Translations under genes and position numbers: made by a program
Notes under the pieces: model-generated
The model's input: only the letters and a program-made list of their open reading frames with translations
Told to the model about the DNA's origin: nothing
Databases searched by the model: none
In this document: piece after piece, positions 22,968-35,047 of the stretch
Position numbering within the stretch: position 1 is the stretch's first letter
Layout: each line of letters begins with the position of its first letter
Assembly (NCBI GenBank): GCA_900088475.1
Contig: FLMG01004575.1
Span: forward strand, 1 to 64,000
From: Hyphochytrium catenoides
Taxonomy: Eukaryota > Sar > Hyphochytriomycetes > Hyphochytriales > Hyphochytriaceae
Reading direction: 5' to 3'
Length of the DNA: 64,000 bases

Positions 22968-25900
22968 TCATATCTTTTCAAAGGCCTTGGGAAGACGCTG
23001 TGCTTATACTTGCCATCAACAAATCGCTGATAAATGAAGATATGGAGGGGCCGCATTGTCTCCGGTGCCGTTGCGTAGATATGTCCAATTAATGCGAGAG
23101 AGAGGGAGAAAAGAGCCAGCTAACCAAGCCCGAGAAAACAACCCATCGCCATAGAGGTATAAGAGCAGAACCCGAAAGGCGAGAGAGGCAGAACGAGGAA
23201 AGCATGAGCTCCATTTTGCAAATCAATCACATCTGTACATTTACCTCTGGATGCGGCAGGAGTGATCTCACTCCCTTACTCTTCAGTTGCCCCACCGCCG
23301 TGTGGAAAGCTTGAGCTAAGAGGTACAGACAGAGCTCAGCCCGACGGCTGCTCTTTTCAACGGTAATAGAAGCGCCACCAAGCAACCCTGCCAAGGTTCT
23401 GAAATGCAAAGAGTCAACTTCAATACTGGAGAAGCAGGAATTATCACATATCAAAGTGCAAAATTGATGCATGGGAACATCTATAGGCTAAGCTACCGGC
23501 AGCCAAAGTACTTACACTGTTGCAGGAGTCCGCCGTCCACCCCGGAACAGAAGCAATAAAGCGCACCTACGTAGGGAGAAAAGGGGAGCGACATTTATCT
23601 CAAAGCGGACGTGATGGAAGCAGCTCGAGTCGATCTGTTGAGAGAAGGTAGCCCTTATATATATATAAAGAGAGAAAAGGACAGTTGATGGGAAGGAAGA
23701 AGCTCTAAAAGGCTGTCGATGAGTACCATGATATGCCCGTCAGCAATCCCAGAAATAATGACGATCTGGCCACACCCAAGCTTGCGCGATAAATAACTTT
23801 CCTGGGTGTTGCAGGGTTAAGAGCCAAGGCGTGTGAGCTATGGAACAGGTTAGGGTTTCATGTGAAGCCCGTGCTTACGTGGGTGAGGTGAGAAATGCCT
23901 TCGGACTTAGCATCACTAGCGGGAGAAGATAAACAGGATAGTAGAGCCGAGCCGCCCTCTGATAGCCGCGGAACGTCTCTCTACGGATGGGGAGTTTGTG
24001 CAGCTTAGACCAAGGCGTTGGCCGCCGAGATAAGTAAGAAGTCGGAGATCACTCACTTGAGGAAAAAGGATAAAAGAGGTTGCGCAGAAGGGTTTAGGGT
24101 CTGCAGTAAGTCATGTCCTCCAAGAGCTGAACACGAATTAGATATTGATCCGCTGAGGCCCCCCGTGCGCTTCGACTCTAGGGTAGCGCGGATGGCACTA
24201 ATAGCAGCTGGCTTTCCGGTCTGCTCAACATTGTGAGGCAAACTCGAAGGTGTCCCTGGGTATGTTGTCTTCCTTCTCCCCAATCATGATCTTTCTCTCT
24301 TCTTTTCTTTCACTTTGATCTTCCCCGTCCACAGCGGCATACGATCCGCCTTTGATCTCTTCTCCCATGGGTCATGTCGTCATGTCACACCGACGCCGCT
24401 TGCTATCTACCCCTAAGCTGACCTGAATAGCCATAAACCTGCGGTAACCTGCTGGGATAACTTCCGGCGATAGAGCGAAGGCTGTTAAGAGGTAAGATGT
24501 CGACGCCATGAAAAGTCCAACGTCAGCAAATGGGATCCGAAGATGGGTGTGCTTCTTGAGAATATAAGAGGAGAGAACCTGTATCAAGAAGGGAAAAGAG
24601 CGAGAGGAGAAGAGAGGTGCTGCATGAGGGCACTTACAGAGACGGAAGCGTTTGGTAGAAGTGCTCACCTCTAAGGCTCTCACAAAGACAAAGAGAGTTA
24701 CAGGCACCCGCTTGGAGGGAGATAGCATCAGCAAGGAGGCGCTGCTCACTAGCCCTAGTGGTGTAAGAGAGCCAACATGCCGACTTGAGGTCCGAGAAGA
24801 ATACCGACGTAGAACCGATCTACCTACCAGCTATTGCCCCACGTAGCGGATAGAGCAGTTTATCATTGACCCTCAGTAGGTACATCATCCCATTGAACGT
24901 AGAGAGAAAGACGGCAAAGGACATCTGCACAGATGCACAAACCCAAAATAGCATAGAAGTGGGGAGAGATGATGGGACGACAAGGGAAGGGGATTATTAC
25001 TCTGCCTTGACCAGTGCCTATGAGGCAACCAACGGCTTACCCCGTGTTCTAATGGCTTCTTTCCTAGCACCGCCGCCATCAGGCGTGCCTTGAAGCTCTG
25101 GTCAACTACCCTGACAACAGCAAAACAGATAATCCAAAGTCAGACTATGAACTACTAAGCGCTGAAAGCAAGTGAAAGCTGTTCTATTTCAACTACCTTA
25201 CCGCAATAGACCGTCAACAAAGACGACGTTGAGACGCTTCAGAATGAGAGGAAGGACGTCTAGGACTATCTGGCCCGTCCAGACGAACGCAAAACCCTGC
25301 AGCAGCTTTCCGTTAACTTCCATGACGGAATGAATGCAAGAGTTGGATGACTAGGAAACAGACGTAGAAAGCAAAAGCTGTTAGAATGAAAGACGGGGTT
25401 GGAGTTCTTAACCTTGACAAAGCTTCTGAGCACACATTCAGGCAGTCCAAAGCGGTAGGAGTATAGAGCCCTTCACAAAAGCTTTTTTGAGTGAGGGTAT
25501 CAACACAGGGAGGCGTGTTCGTTCTCTCGGTCAGGCCACGGTACGCGCTTCTCCATCGCACAGCGTCCCTCCTTCCCTACTCTGCCACCTTTTCGCTTTG
25601 CCCCGTTGTCCAGACTTTGCTCTCCCTCAAAGTGGCGTTTTGGCCTTCTCCTGGTATACGAACTCGACTTCCCAAAAATATACGCCAAGTAACCCTTCTG
25701 GACTCACTTTCGTTGGTGGGCTTTCCGTTGGCCTGTCTCTATGACTGACGGACCCGGCGGAATCTGCGTTGGAAGGTTCTCCGAGGTATACAGCTCCTTC
25801 AAGTGATGTCTGCCGTCATACTCTTGGAGCTGCTCGTCATCCTGGTTTGCGCGGTAGAGTTGGTCCTCCGAGGGTGACGCAGTGAGTCGTGAAAGCTGGT

Positions 25901-26870
25901 CTAGATGTGACTCCACGCGAGAGAGCACGCTGACCTAGCAACATTTGGATGCGTGAAGAGGTGAACTTTGCAAGCTTCGATAAAAGGTGAGACAACTCAA
26001 GGATATTTCTGGAGGATGTGAAAGGTATCGCCCCATCCTAGTTCCGGCCTTCTTCTCACCTCCATCACTTCAGTCTAAGGCGAAGGAAGCACTTCGCCCT
26101 TTGAAACCTTCTTAGAGCAAACAATCACCCCGATGAACTTGCTCCGTCACGTTTTCCTGACGTAGGGCCAGGTCTGGAGTCCCTTGGAGGTCACTGCGTG
26201 GCTGGATAATCCGAAGTGCGGAAAGAGAGAGGGGAGCAGGCAAATCACTGAGCTTCAAGGCGAAGAAAGGATCAGAACAGGAACAGTGTGCCAAAGATCT
26301 TTAACAGCGGAAGTGGGCTAAGACAGAGTGACGTGAGGGGAGAGAGGGCTGTCTGGGAGATGGAAGAAGTAGAGAACCTGACGTGACAGAAGGAGAGAGA
26401 GAGCATCAGAGGGAGCGGGTAACGCCAAGGATCCGTCACGAAAGGGTGTGAGGTGAGGGAAGTGAAGACATCACCTTTGGACTTGAAGACCCATCGGCTA
26501 GTGAGACTGATGACAGCGCCGCCGACCGGACCGTAGTCACCTCCCAAGCAAGAGAAGCAAGAGTCAGGGACGGACGATTTTGAGAGAGAGAGAGGTGATA
26601 GGGAAGAGCTGACATTATCAATAGGGATGAGTGAAAGGCGTCCTCTGAGTGGCGAAGGGTGTGGCTGTTCCTAATAAGAAAAGGAGGGTAGTTGAGTGTA
26701 TATACGGTGCTTGTCAGTGGTAGCAGCAGTGCCATAGAGTCCTTTTGGCCAACGTCGTGGCCCCATCGAAGTTGGGCCCAGATATGTTGGAGTCCGCAGG
26801 CAAGGGTACCACGATGATTTATGCAAGGCCTTAGGAGCACGTTGTCCCGTGCGTCATATCTTCCAGCTTG
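22968..26870 (-). CDS. TMEM135-like multi-span membrane protein
   Basis: Multi-exon gene whose 3' end is well defined: the last exon reads YATAPETMRPLHIFIYQRF and ends PRPFEKI at a stop at 22968. Exons at about 25.32-25.20, 25.10-25.04, 24.93-24.84, 24.76-24.67 and 24.60-24.42 kb join in phase to give membrane segments with LRVNDKLLYPLRGAIAG, LVSSASLLMLSP, FVFVRALEVLSSYILKKHT and YLLTAFALSPEVIPAGYRRF. A second, homologous-looking segment at 23.43-23.28 kb has LAGLLGGASITVEKSSRRAE and LCLYLLAQAFHTAVGQL, closely resembling the human TMEM135 tract around IERKSRRGLLTIYMANLA. TMEM135 relatives act in peroxisomes and mitochondria. A hydrophilic loop lies near 25.93-25.75 kb. The 5' end is unresolved; the most upstream coding-like exon contains HIWAQLRWGHDVGQKDSMAL (26.82-26.71 kb). 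Confidence 0.6.
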
Positions 26871-27022
26871 TTATTCCCTGTCGACCAGAGCTTTATGATC
26901 TTTGATGTCGATGCCCGACACCTGACAATATCAGAGACTATTCAAGACTTTCTATGTCGCGCCAACTAGTCCGCGCCGCACTAGAGCAAGCATAAAACTA
27001 ACGTTCGGCTTTTATTGACGGA

Positions 27023-30000
27023 CTATATACAGGCATTCTTTGAAAAGACTTCTTCTTCCACTTCTGGCGTCAAGTCCTTGCGCGATTGTCCCTCTGACGC
27101 TCTCCAGTGGTAGTAGTTGAACTTCGGCTTGACCTGTTCCGCATCTGGAGTTTTTTCTTTCTCGGACCCGGTCTGCACGGCAAGCGTCAGGCTCCAGGCC
27201 CGACCTAGCCTTGACCGCTCCGCTGGTTCAGGGGTGGTGTGACCTAGTTGTCCAACCGCGTCTGCAAACGAGGGAGTTAGCGCACAAGAAGCCTCAAAAT
27301 AAAAGCTAAACATTTGCCTATACCTGCAGATCTATCTCTGAGTCCGGGACTTGGCTCGTTATTATTGACAGGAGGAGATGGAGGTACGCTGGCGTTACTG
27401 CCACTTGAAGGTCTGGCGGTAGCCCTTGGAGCTGTTTTCGCCTTCAGAAAGCTGATGCCTGAACCCACCACTTTCCTTGACCTACAAATTCACCAACGGG
27501 AGAATTTTAGCCTTCGGGCTCAATGGCGGGCAACTCCATCTCACGAAGCGCCCATACTTCCTGGCTCTAACGGTACATGTGAGAGTGACAAAGAGAGAGT
27601 TGTAAACTTACATGAGGGCTGCTTTTCTGGCTTCGGGAATCAGTTGCGTCACCTGTGGAAGTGAGGGTCTGCGTATTCGAGACGATATACCGGACCAGCT
27701 CGCTCGGTAACCACTGACGTCTGTCCCAAAAGCACTAGTGACCAAAGACAAAGGTTATGGCTCGGACGCCACTGATACCGAGGAAAGCACCTCTAGAGCT
27801 TTACCTACCTTTTACTATCTCCTGAGTGCCTCTGCTGGAGACAGAGACGGCATTTGCTAGGGACGTGAGCAGCCAAGACGTCCAGGCCATGTGATTCATA
27901 AGTAGAGAGAACGGAATGGCAAGCTGCAAAGCCTCCGCTGACATAGCAGACGTACTTAATTTGTTTTCTTTGAAGAAAGAGAGAGAGCTTGCCTAATTGC
28001 TTCTTCTGTGCTATCAGAGATAGTTCGGCCTCTGACGACGAGAGATCCTTCAGACACCCACTTGATGGCCAAGGGATGCCATGATGCAGCAAAAGAATCG
28101 CTCGATAGCGGTCCTGGCAGTCTTCCACCTCTTTCACCACCTCCTCCAGCTTCTCCGGGCGCTCCCAGTATGATGGGTCAATCGGGACCGTATTCGGTAG
28201 CCTGAAGAGATAGGAGAATAAGAAGGATGCCACCCCTGTACAGACGGATGTTGCTCCGGTCTCCTTATCCTTCTGACTCTTTCGGCTCACCTGCCCACGA
28301 ACATATCATCACTGCTTCTCACGGCCCTACAGTCGAACACCAGGCATGGGCGACCACCATTGCCACTTAGCCACTCTAGAGCCTCCTCCGCGATTATTGG
28401 AAGGCAAAATGTAGGCACATCTTCCGCAGTACGAGGTTGGAAGGGTGAATCCCACTGCGTGGCGTGAGTCTTCGAGTTATACCAATAGTGCTTCCCTGCA
28501 TAGGTTTTTGACTCCACCCGCGTCCACTGCCATCGGCCGACACCTTCTTCGTTATCCTAAGAGAGGAAGTTTAAATTAAGGGCAATCTGCCAGTGCTCTA
28601 CTGTTATCAACGCTCTCACCTCAGCCTCGCCGAAGCTTATACTTAAGCCTTCTCCAATCCGCGCCTACATTAACATCCGACGTACGGTAAGCTGATAGCA
28701 GTACATTGCAATGGCTGACACTTACCTCCTCCGCGAGGCGGTAGAACATGCTGGGTGTACGTTGCTTGAGGATTCTGCTCTGCCGACAGCAATAGTCCAT
28801 AAATCCTTCGTTATCGAAGAGCTCTGACAGCCTGACACCCATAGTTCCTCTTATTCCGTCTCCTTGACCTTGTATCAGTTCATCCTACACAACATTGGAA
28901 GCAGAATCGTGAGGATAAAGTGTTAGTTGCTACTGCTGTCTCTGCAGCCGTTGGCATCTCCTACCTCCAAAGCCTGGATAGCGCTTAGAGCCACAAAAGA
29001 TCCAAGCTCTAGATCTTTCGTGACAAGCATTTGCTGAAAAAGGGAGAGGACAGCACTTGGGGGGATGGAGCCGGCAAAGTAAGTGCCTAACCATTCATCC
29101 GGGATGCAGTTGGGATCTGGGGCAAGGTATAAAGTCAGGCATATTTTAGCAGAGGATTAAACTTTCCTAGAGTTCCAGTCATAACGCTTTCCGTGTCTTA
29201 CCGAGTTCCCATTCTTTCCATTGATCATCCAGATGACGAGCGAGCCTCGGTGCGTGGTAGTAAAGGAGGACTCTAAAGAGCCGGCGTTTAGCCGCCAGGA
29301 CATTATGTGAGGGCGTAAAGGATTCCTGTGGTACTGGTGAGGAGTAAGTATCCCAGACTCCTTCTAGAAGTCGCCAAAGCGTTGCTTAGGTACCTGGCTC
29401 GGAATGGGAAGTGTGGTTCAGGAGCGCTATAAACTTGAAGATACAGTCGAAGAGAGTGAGAAGCGGTAGGCCCAATAAGAAGAATGGGGCCACAATGTTA
29501 GCCAGGCCCGTTGGATAGTGCATTGATTTTCTTGAGCAATACAACGACAGAATCATCTCCATCTCCGCTCGGGATGACTCTCCTGCGCACAACTGAGTTA
29601 GACTATTTGGCCTTCTCCATACAAAAGGCCTTGCAATACATCTCACCGATACTGCCCGCTATGGAATGAGATGCCATCAAACACTCTTCATGCAAAACCT
29701 CTGCATTAGCGACTGTCGAAAGATCCTGGAAAAGCCCGGAACCGCCTTCTGCTCTCTCACTGACATCCAAAAGTACTCTCCATACGCTAGCTCTCAGTTC
29801 CTCCGGGACATTGGTGCCCAGCCGTAAACAAAGGTCTCGAACTAAGCTAATGTCAGGCACCGGTTCGTCCACCTCCTGAGCCAGCTTCGCCTGGACCTGG
29901 TGGACCAAATGACACACATCAAAGTCATAAGTTGGTATATAATACAAAAGAGTTGAAGAGAGAAGATGAAACAAGGTACAGAATCGAAGTAGAGATCAAA

Positions 30001-30547
30001 GGAGAGGGACAGGAGACCACCCCAGGAGATTAGACAGCCGGAGGTTGAGAAATAGCACAAAAGAGACGGAGTATGGCGATACCTCTTTCCTCAAGCGCTG
30101 GCTCTGGTGTTTCCATCTCAACAAAGCAATCGCTCTTATCTTCTGTTTGAATATGCAGAATCTCTCATCTGTAACATTGCAGTGTGAGGAAGGGCGATGG
30201 AGGTGGTGGTAAGGGGCGTACCTTGACAGGCTGAGCCATCAGCTGGCTCAGGAGAATGTGTCGAGACGCTAGTCTCATCCTCGATCTCCCGACTTGACTG
30301 AGGAGTCCAGTCTTCTTCCGGATGATGATCACGCTTTAGAAGCCATTCCTCTTCGTTATCACTTCTCCTGTCGGACTCCACACTCTATAGGAATATATTG
30401 AGCAACATGGCCAGAATGTTAGCAGCGCCATGAAATTGGTAGAAAGTAGTTGTCGTACACACTCACCAACGAGGCCTCTCCCCTGGGGCTAACGGAGTCC
30501 TTGGCGGACATGGCATCAAAGGAAGACGGTGGTGGCTCGTCAGCCAT
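27023..30547 (-). CDS. TBC1D23: TBC1D23-like protein (TBC - WW - rhodanese)
   Basis: Relative of TBC1D23, which at the trans-Golgi bridges golgins to endosome-derived vesicles. The ATG at 30547 gives MADEPPPSSFDAMSAKD and an acidic leader. The TBC domain begins at about 29.87 kb with LRLGTNVPEELRASVWRVLL and continues through several exons to about 28.6 kb (LFDNEGFMDYCCRQSRILKQ). An exon at about 28.55-28.43 kb then encodes a WW domain (WQWTRVESKTYAGKHYWYN, then TQWDSPF). A rhodanese-like domain follows (RPCLVFDCRAVRSSDDM, LGKLSLFLQRKQIKYVC, YVSGGFAACHSVL). After a Ser/Pro linker (VPPSPPVNNNEPSPG), the C-terminal exon (27.3-27.02 kb) ends ASEGQSRKDLTPEVEEEV plus a short tail. TBC plus rhodanese is the TBC1D23 signature; the WW domain is an addition I do not know from the family. 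Confidence 0.75.
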
Positions 30548-33500
30548 AGTAGGCTAACTCACTGCCCATCGGTTCTGTCACCCTTTTCTAATAGGTCTCT
30601 ACCCTATTCATTCTTGCTTATTGGGATACGTCCTTCACTTATCCTTGACGCCCAGCAGTATGAGGCGGCAATGCACACTTTACGCAGGAGAAACAGACCT
30701 TTCTAACCGCAGAGATAGCCAATGAAGACACCGCTCTTCATCGACTGCCTCTTACCCCTGTTGAATGCCCGTATGAAGATAATCGGATGCTATGGTGACA
30801 CTGTTCTTATCTAGCGCTTGACGATGGTGGAGCTTTTTACTGAAGACGCCGGCAGCTGTTGTCTGATGCGAGTCTGCTGAGTCTTTCCTGGGCTCCTCGC
30901 AGTCCCCATGCCCATCATCATCGTGCTTGTGTCACGCTGCTGCGCTGACGTGCCTGCCGACTGGCTCCTTGTGTGCCCCTCCCTCCCTTTGTGCACGCAC
31001 CATCATCATGTTTCTGTCTGCCTCTGCCTCTCTCTCTCCGCTCCCTCTACTAACTTTTCTCTCTCTCTTCTCTGTGTCTCCCTTCCCTTGTCTCTCTCCT
31101 CCCTCTGTCTTGCACGCCCTCTCTTTCACACGTTTCCCTCCTATCTCGAGCACTTCTTTCTGCCTTTTCTCTGTCTGTCCTGTCTTTCCTCACTCCCTCC
31201 TCTGTCTCTCGATGCTGCTCTCTGTCTCTCTCCTTCGCGGATAATAACAACACGCTAGATCCTCTAATCTTCTTCTCTTGACTAATTTCGGGTCTGATCC
31301 TCTATAGCGGACACCACAACAATTCTGACTCCTTCATTGCCCTTTTAACACTTCAATGAAGATGGAGTACTGTCTAGAGGGGTCGTGTTGATGATGGAAG
31401 GCCTGGGTCCAAAGACTGGTCATTTGGCGCGTCCATTTCGGTTCTGATTTTTTAGAACCGCCAAAAAGCGGAGCCGCTAACGCTCAGCTCCGTCAGTTCA
31501 ATGATGGCTTTTTGACTCGGCTGCACTTTGATCACATGATGACCGTCATTTCCTGTTGGGTTTCTTCTCTTGTTGGGAGGACCAAACTACCTTCATGCCT
31601 GCCTCCATCTGCTTTCTGTCATCATCATGGCACGATCAAGCCTCATTCATGCCCCCTTTCTATCAGTTCTGCGCTCCACCGCACAGCGGAACCGTTCAAG
31701 AGAACTCTAAGATGTCGAGTTGCTGCCCCTTCTTGGTTGCCCACCAATGAGCCTCCACAACGGCTCTTTAGCTTTCTTGCAAGTCCCTCACCACGGCGAA
31801 ATCATGACATGGCGAAACGCCGCCGTACGATGAGCCTTGGTATCGATGTATCTCTTCCTCTCCTCTAGCCTTTGATTGGGCTTTCCAAATTCTTCAAATA
31901 GTCCAGCGGTCGTTGATGGGCTGACAGCTGTACAAGAGAGCTCAGCTCTGAATTACTTCTTAGGTTATGAGCGAGGCCAAGTCTGAGATCAGTCGTGAAA
32001 ATGTTGCATCAACAACTTCGTATCCATGGTGGGCCAATCCAGTCCAATAGATAGAACCACCATAGATGGCGCTTCAGGTTCACCTCCTTGGATGGAGCTA
32101 TCATCGATTATTGGTTTGAGAGTGCTGCCCTTTGGGTAGTGGAACTACAAAAAGAAGAAGTCTCTTTCCTAGACAGTTGTTGAGGAGCCAGAGTAGCAGC
32201 AGGGCTATCTGTCTTGCGGTTTGGTAAAAAGTGAAGGCTGCCCTTCAGCCACAAGGGCTGTAGCCGGATAATACACCCTGCTGCTAGTCGAATATCAGTT
32301 TATTGAGCAAGTGGTCAGTTCAGATAGAAAAGCCACGACTAGTAGGAAAAAATAGCGCACATATGACAGCCGTGTTAGTCTGCCCGCATCTGCTACTGGT
32401 TCTCGTCCGAAGTAGACATGATTGAATGCGAGCAACAATGGTACAATGTACTGATCTATTATGATGCCTCGGGATTCCTCTTGCACGGTGCTGATTACTT
32501 GCCTTTGCTATCCATCAGGTAAGTCGACGACGGCTTGTAAAGTATCGTGCTGGATCGTTTTACCGCTATTGGTTAGTTCCCATTACGCTGTGTGCCCTAA
32601 TAGAATGGTAGCCTCTCTTTGCTAGCATTTGTTGGAATTGCTCTTCGTGGTCGCGTCTTCAGTAAAGGGCTCGGCACACCGATTGAAAGATTATTGTCTG
32701 AGCACCAACATTCCAGTACTGGGGGAGGAGGGTGCGGACAGCGATCATACCATTATCCTGCTGCTCCCGCAGTACCTACTCCCAGTAACAAGTATGAGAA
32801 AGATTCACTAATTAGTAGGAGCGCCAGTCTCGTGCACAGAGCTAGCCTTAAGGAACGACGGCGAAGAAGTAGATATTACAGCCCGATTGGCAGCAAGACA
32901 TCGATAAACCTCCAGTACTGTTGCGACCATAAGTTTCAAGAGACTAGAGGTAATAGCGATAATAGTGCTCGACAAAGCACTCTTGTCAACAAGGAACGAG
33001 GAAGCATATAAAGATTTTCGTTTATTTTTAGTCACATTCAATGCTAGCTGGTTGCTGCCTGTCCGCTGCTTCTTATAGATCTGTGCCGCTAGGAACTACT
33101 TCTGCATGGTTAGTGAGGAGTTAGTCCTCCAATATGAACAAGAAGAAGCGAGGAGAGCAATCCAATCAATGATAAAAGTTGTTGATTATTGTGGATGATT
33201 ATAAAGGATTATGATGATGATGGATACCGACCTGAGTGTAAAGTGAGGACTACCTTGACACAAAGAAACAGTGTATGTCAAATATCGTGTCAATATCGCT
33301 CTGTTTGGTTTCATAGGCTGGTCAGAGCACTTGAAGAGTGTGTAGTCTATATTGACGGCCAGTCAAGGACTTGTCAAAAAACAAAGATTATTCCCAGCTT
33401 TTTCTTCTTTGGCTGGAGAGTGTGTGATTTATTAGCGTATGAAGAACGGAGGGTTCCTGGGTTTCTGGTCTGTGATGTGCCTTTGTCCCGCGTTTTCAGC

Positions 33501-33701
33501 GGGTTGTGTTGAGACTTCACCGATGGCACAGTGGACAGTTGATAGATCGAGCGTCAGTGACAAGGGTTTGGAGCTGGCAGACCTTGAGGCGCGTGTAAGA
33601 TCCGATAAGGGAGTCCATCGGCATTCCTTAACTGGCAGTCCTCTTTCCTTGAAAATTGGAAGAAGTGGTTGTCTTTATCTTTCTTTCCGAGTTATTGCAG
33701 G
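30548..33701. other. 3.2 kb divergent intergenic region
   Basis: The longest gene-free stretch of the window, between TBC1D23 (leftward) and PDAP1 (rightward). The left third is pyrimidine-rich on the plus strand (see separate entry). Between 31.3 and 33.6 kb there are several open frames, including a hydrophobic minus-strand one at 32295-32486. None has family motifs, and I could not chain any into an exon series. Untranslated exons of either neighbour may be present. Confidence 0.45.
30968..31236 (+). repeat. Pyrimidine-rich low-complexity tract
   Basis: A roughly 270-base run dominated by C and T, with many CTCTC/CCTCC words and short interruptions. Open frames through it on either strand (Ser/Leu/Pro-rich on plus, Arg/Glu-rich on minus) are composition artefacts. 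It may be a promoter-region polypyrimidine element or a degenerate microsatellite. Confidence 0.75.
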
Positions 33702-34969
33702 ATGAGCGAGAAGAAGCCAAAGAATAGAGGTCGGCACCAAATGCTCTTAGTGATCTGTACGAGGTGGGCGCCTTAATTCTCGGTGGTCTATGCAGGAAAA
33801 TTCAACAAGGGCCGCCATGGCGGTTCAAGGTCGTTTGTTCAGTCAGAGGAGGAGATGCGTCAGCGAGCACAGATTGAAAAGGAACGAGCCATCAGAAGAA
33901 AGGCTAGACGAGGCGACAGTGACGAGGAAGATGGCGACTTTGAGGAGGGTGAGAGTGGCGGTAAGTCCAGTCATGCCCTGCAGGAGTAGAATAATTGGGC
34001 ACTCACCAGGGCACTTTAGACGATGAGGTGGAGTTCAAGGATGATGACGCAGGTGAGGATCAGCAGCTGGCTGACCGAGCTAGAGTAGCTATTGGCCTTG
34101 GAGGAGAAGTTATCCATGTACCCGGAGCTCAAGATCTACCTCCAAAGGTTGTTAGCTTTCTGTGTCAGTCCTCCTCGCATGATCTAAAAGATGAATCTAG
34201 CCAAAGAAGGCATCTGGTGTGGCGGGATTGATCCAAGTTGAAAACCCCAATATGGCAAAGCCTCAAGATAAGGTGATCAAAGCAAAGGACATGAAGGACA
34301 ACTTTGAGCAAAAGCTATCCCGGCGAGAAAGGTTAGATTTAGGAGCCACTTATGCCTGCTTCCAACTCTAAAAGGGATCTCGTCATGCTAACCTATGTTC
34401 CTTTAAAAGGGAAGCCATTGAAAAGGCTCAGGCGGAAGCAGAATATAGGCGTAGACATCTGGCGGGCCAAACGGTAACCTTCAGTCTCACCTTCTTCGTT
34501 ATGGATAACGCTGGCAGTGAATTCATTGCCTTACTCATCAGGAAGAGGCAAAGCGAGATTTAGCACGTTTAGCTGAAGTCAAGAGGAGACGAGAAGAAGC
34601 AGCCAAACGGAAGCAAGAAGAGGAAGAAGGTATGACGGCATTTCGATGTCTTGAAGGCTATAGGTAGCGCTTAACCTTTTCATCACTATTTGCTCTTTAT
34701 ATCCCTGGACAGCCGAGAAGCAGAGGAAGGCTATGGCAGGACAGAAGGCCGATGACGACTCTGACGGTAACTATAGAGCTTTAGCGATGAGAAGAACTTG
34801 TGTGAGATTACATTCGGGCTCACTTCTTGTCTCTTTAGATGAACTGGACTCCATTAAAGTCAAGAAGATGAACCCCACAGAATTGAAAAACGCGTTGAAG
34901 AAGAAGGATTTGTCCACTCAGGGCAACAAGAAAGAGTTAATGCAAAGATTGTTGGACTCGCTCAAGTAG
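33702..34969 (+). CDS. PDAP1: PDAP1/PP28 phosphoprotein with C-terminal SAP motif
   Basis: Homologue of the 28-kDa heat- and acid-stable phosphoprotein, a casein kinase 2 substrate. The short first exon (ATG at 33702) encodes MSEKKPKNRG and splices in phase to KFNKGRHGGSRSFVQSEEEM, the conserved N-terminal motif. An acidic region follows (RGDSDEEDGDFEEGES), then the family core GVAGLIQVENPNMAKPQ, LSRRERE, the HLAGQT motif and a charged helix (DLARLAEVKRRREEAAKRK). Usual PDAP1 proteins end about here. This one continues through an exon ending at 34969 that encodes MNPTELKNALKKKDLSTQGN followed by KKELMQRLLDSLK, a good match to the SAP DNA/RNA-binding helix-extended loop-helix. It lies head-to-head with TBC1D23 and converges on the START-FYVE gene only about 80 bases away. 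Confidence 0.85.
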
Positions 34970-35047
34970 AAGTATTTCCAGCGTCTCAGAGTCTTTTCTA
35001 CGTATTATTAGGAGGTTACAATGCAAGAATAAATATCTAGTTCGGCA

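Noticed and set aside
30908-31258. Overlapping open frames of 60-116 codons on both strands
   Set aside because: They lie in the CT-rich tract. The translations are Ser/Leu/Pro or Arg/Glu repeats expected from composition, with no motif or splice support.
32295-32486. Hydrophobic minus-strand frame
   Set aside because: Only about 63 codons, no start context or splice partners, and no homologous motif.
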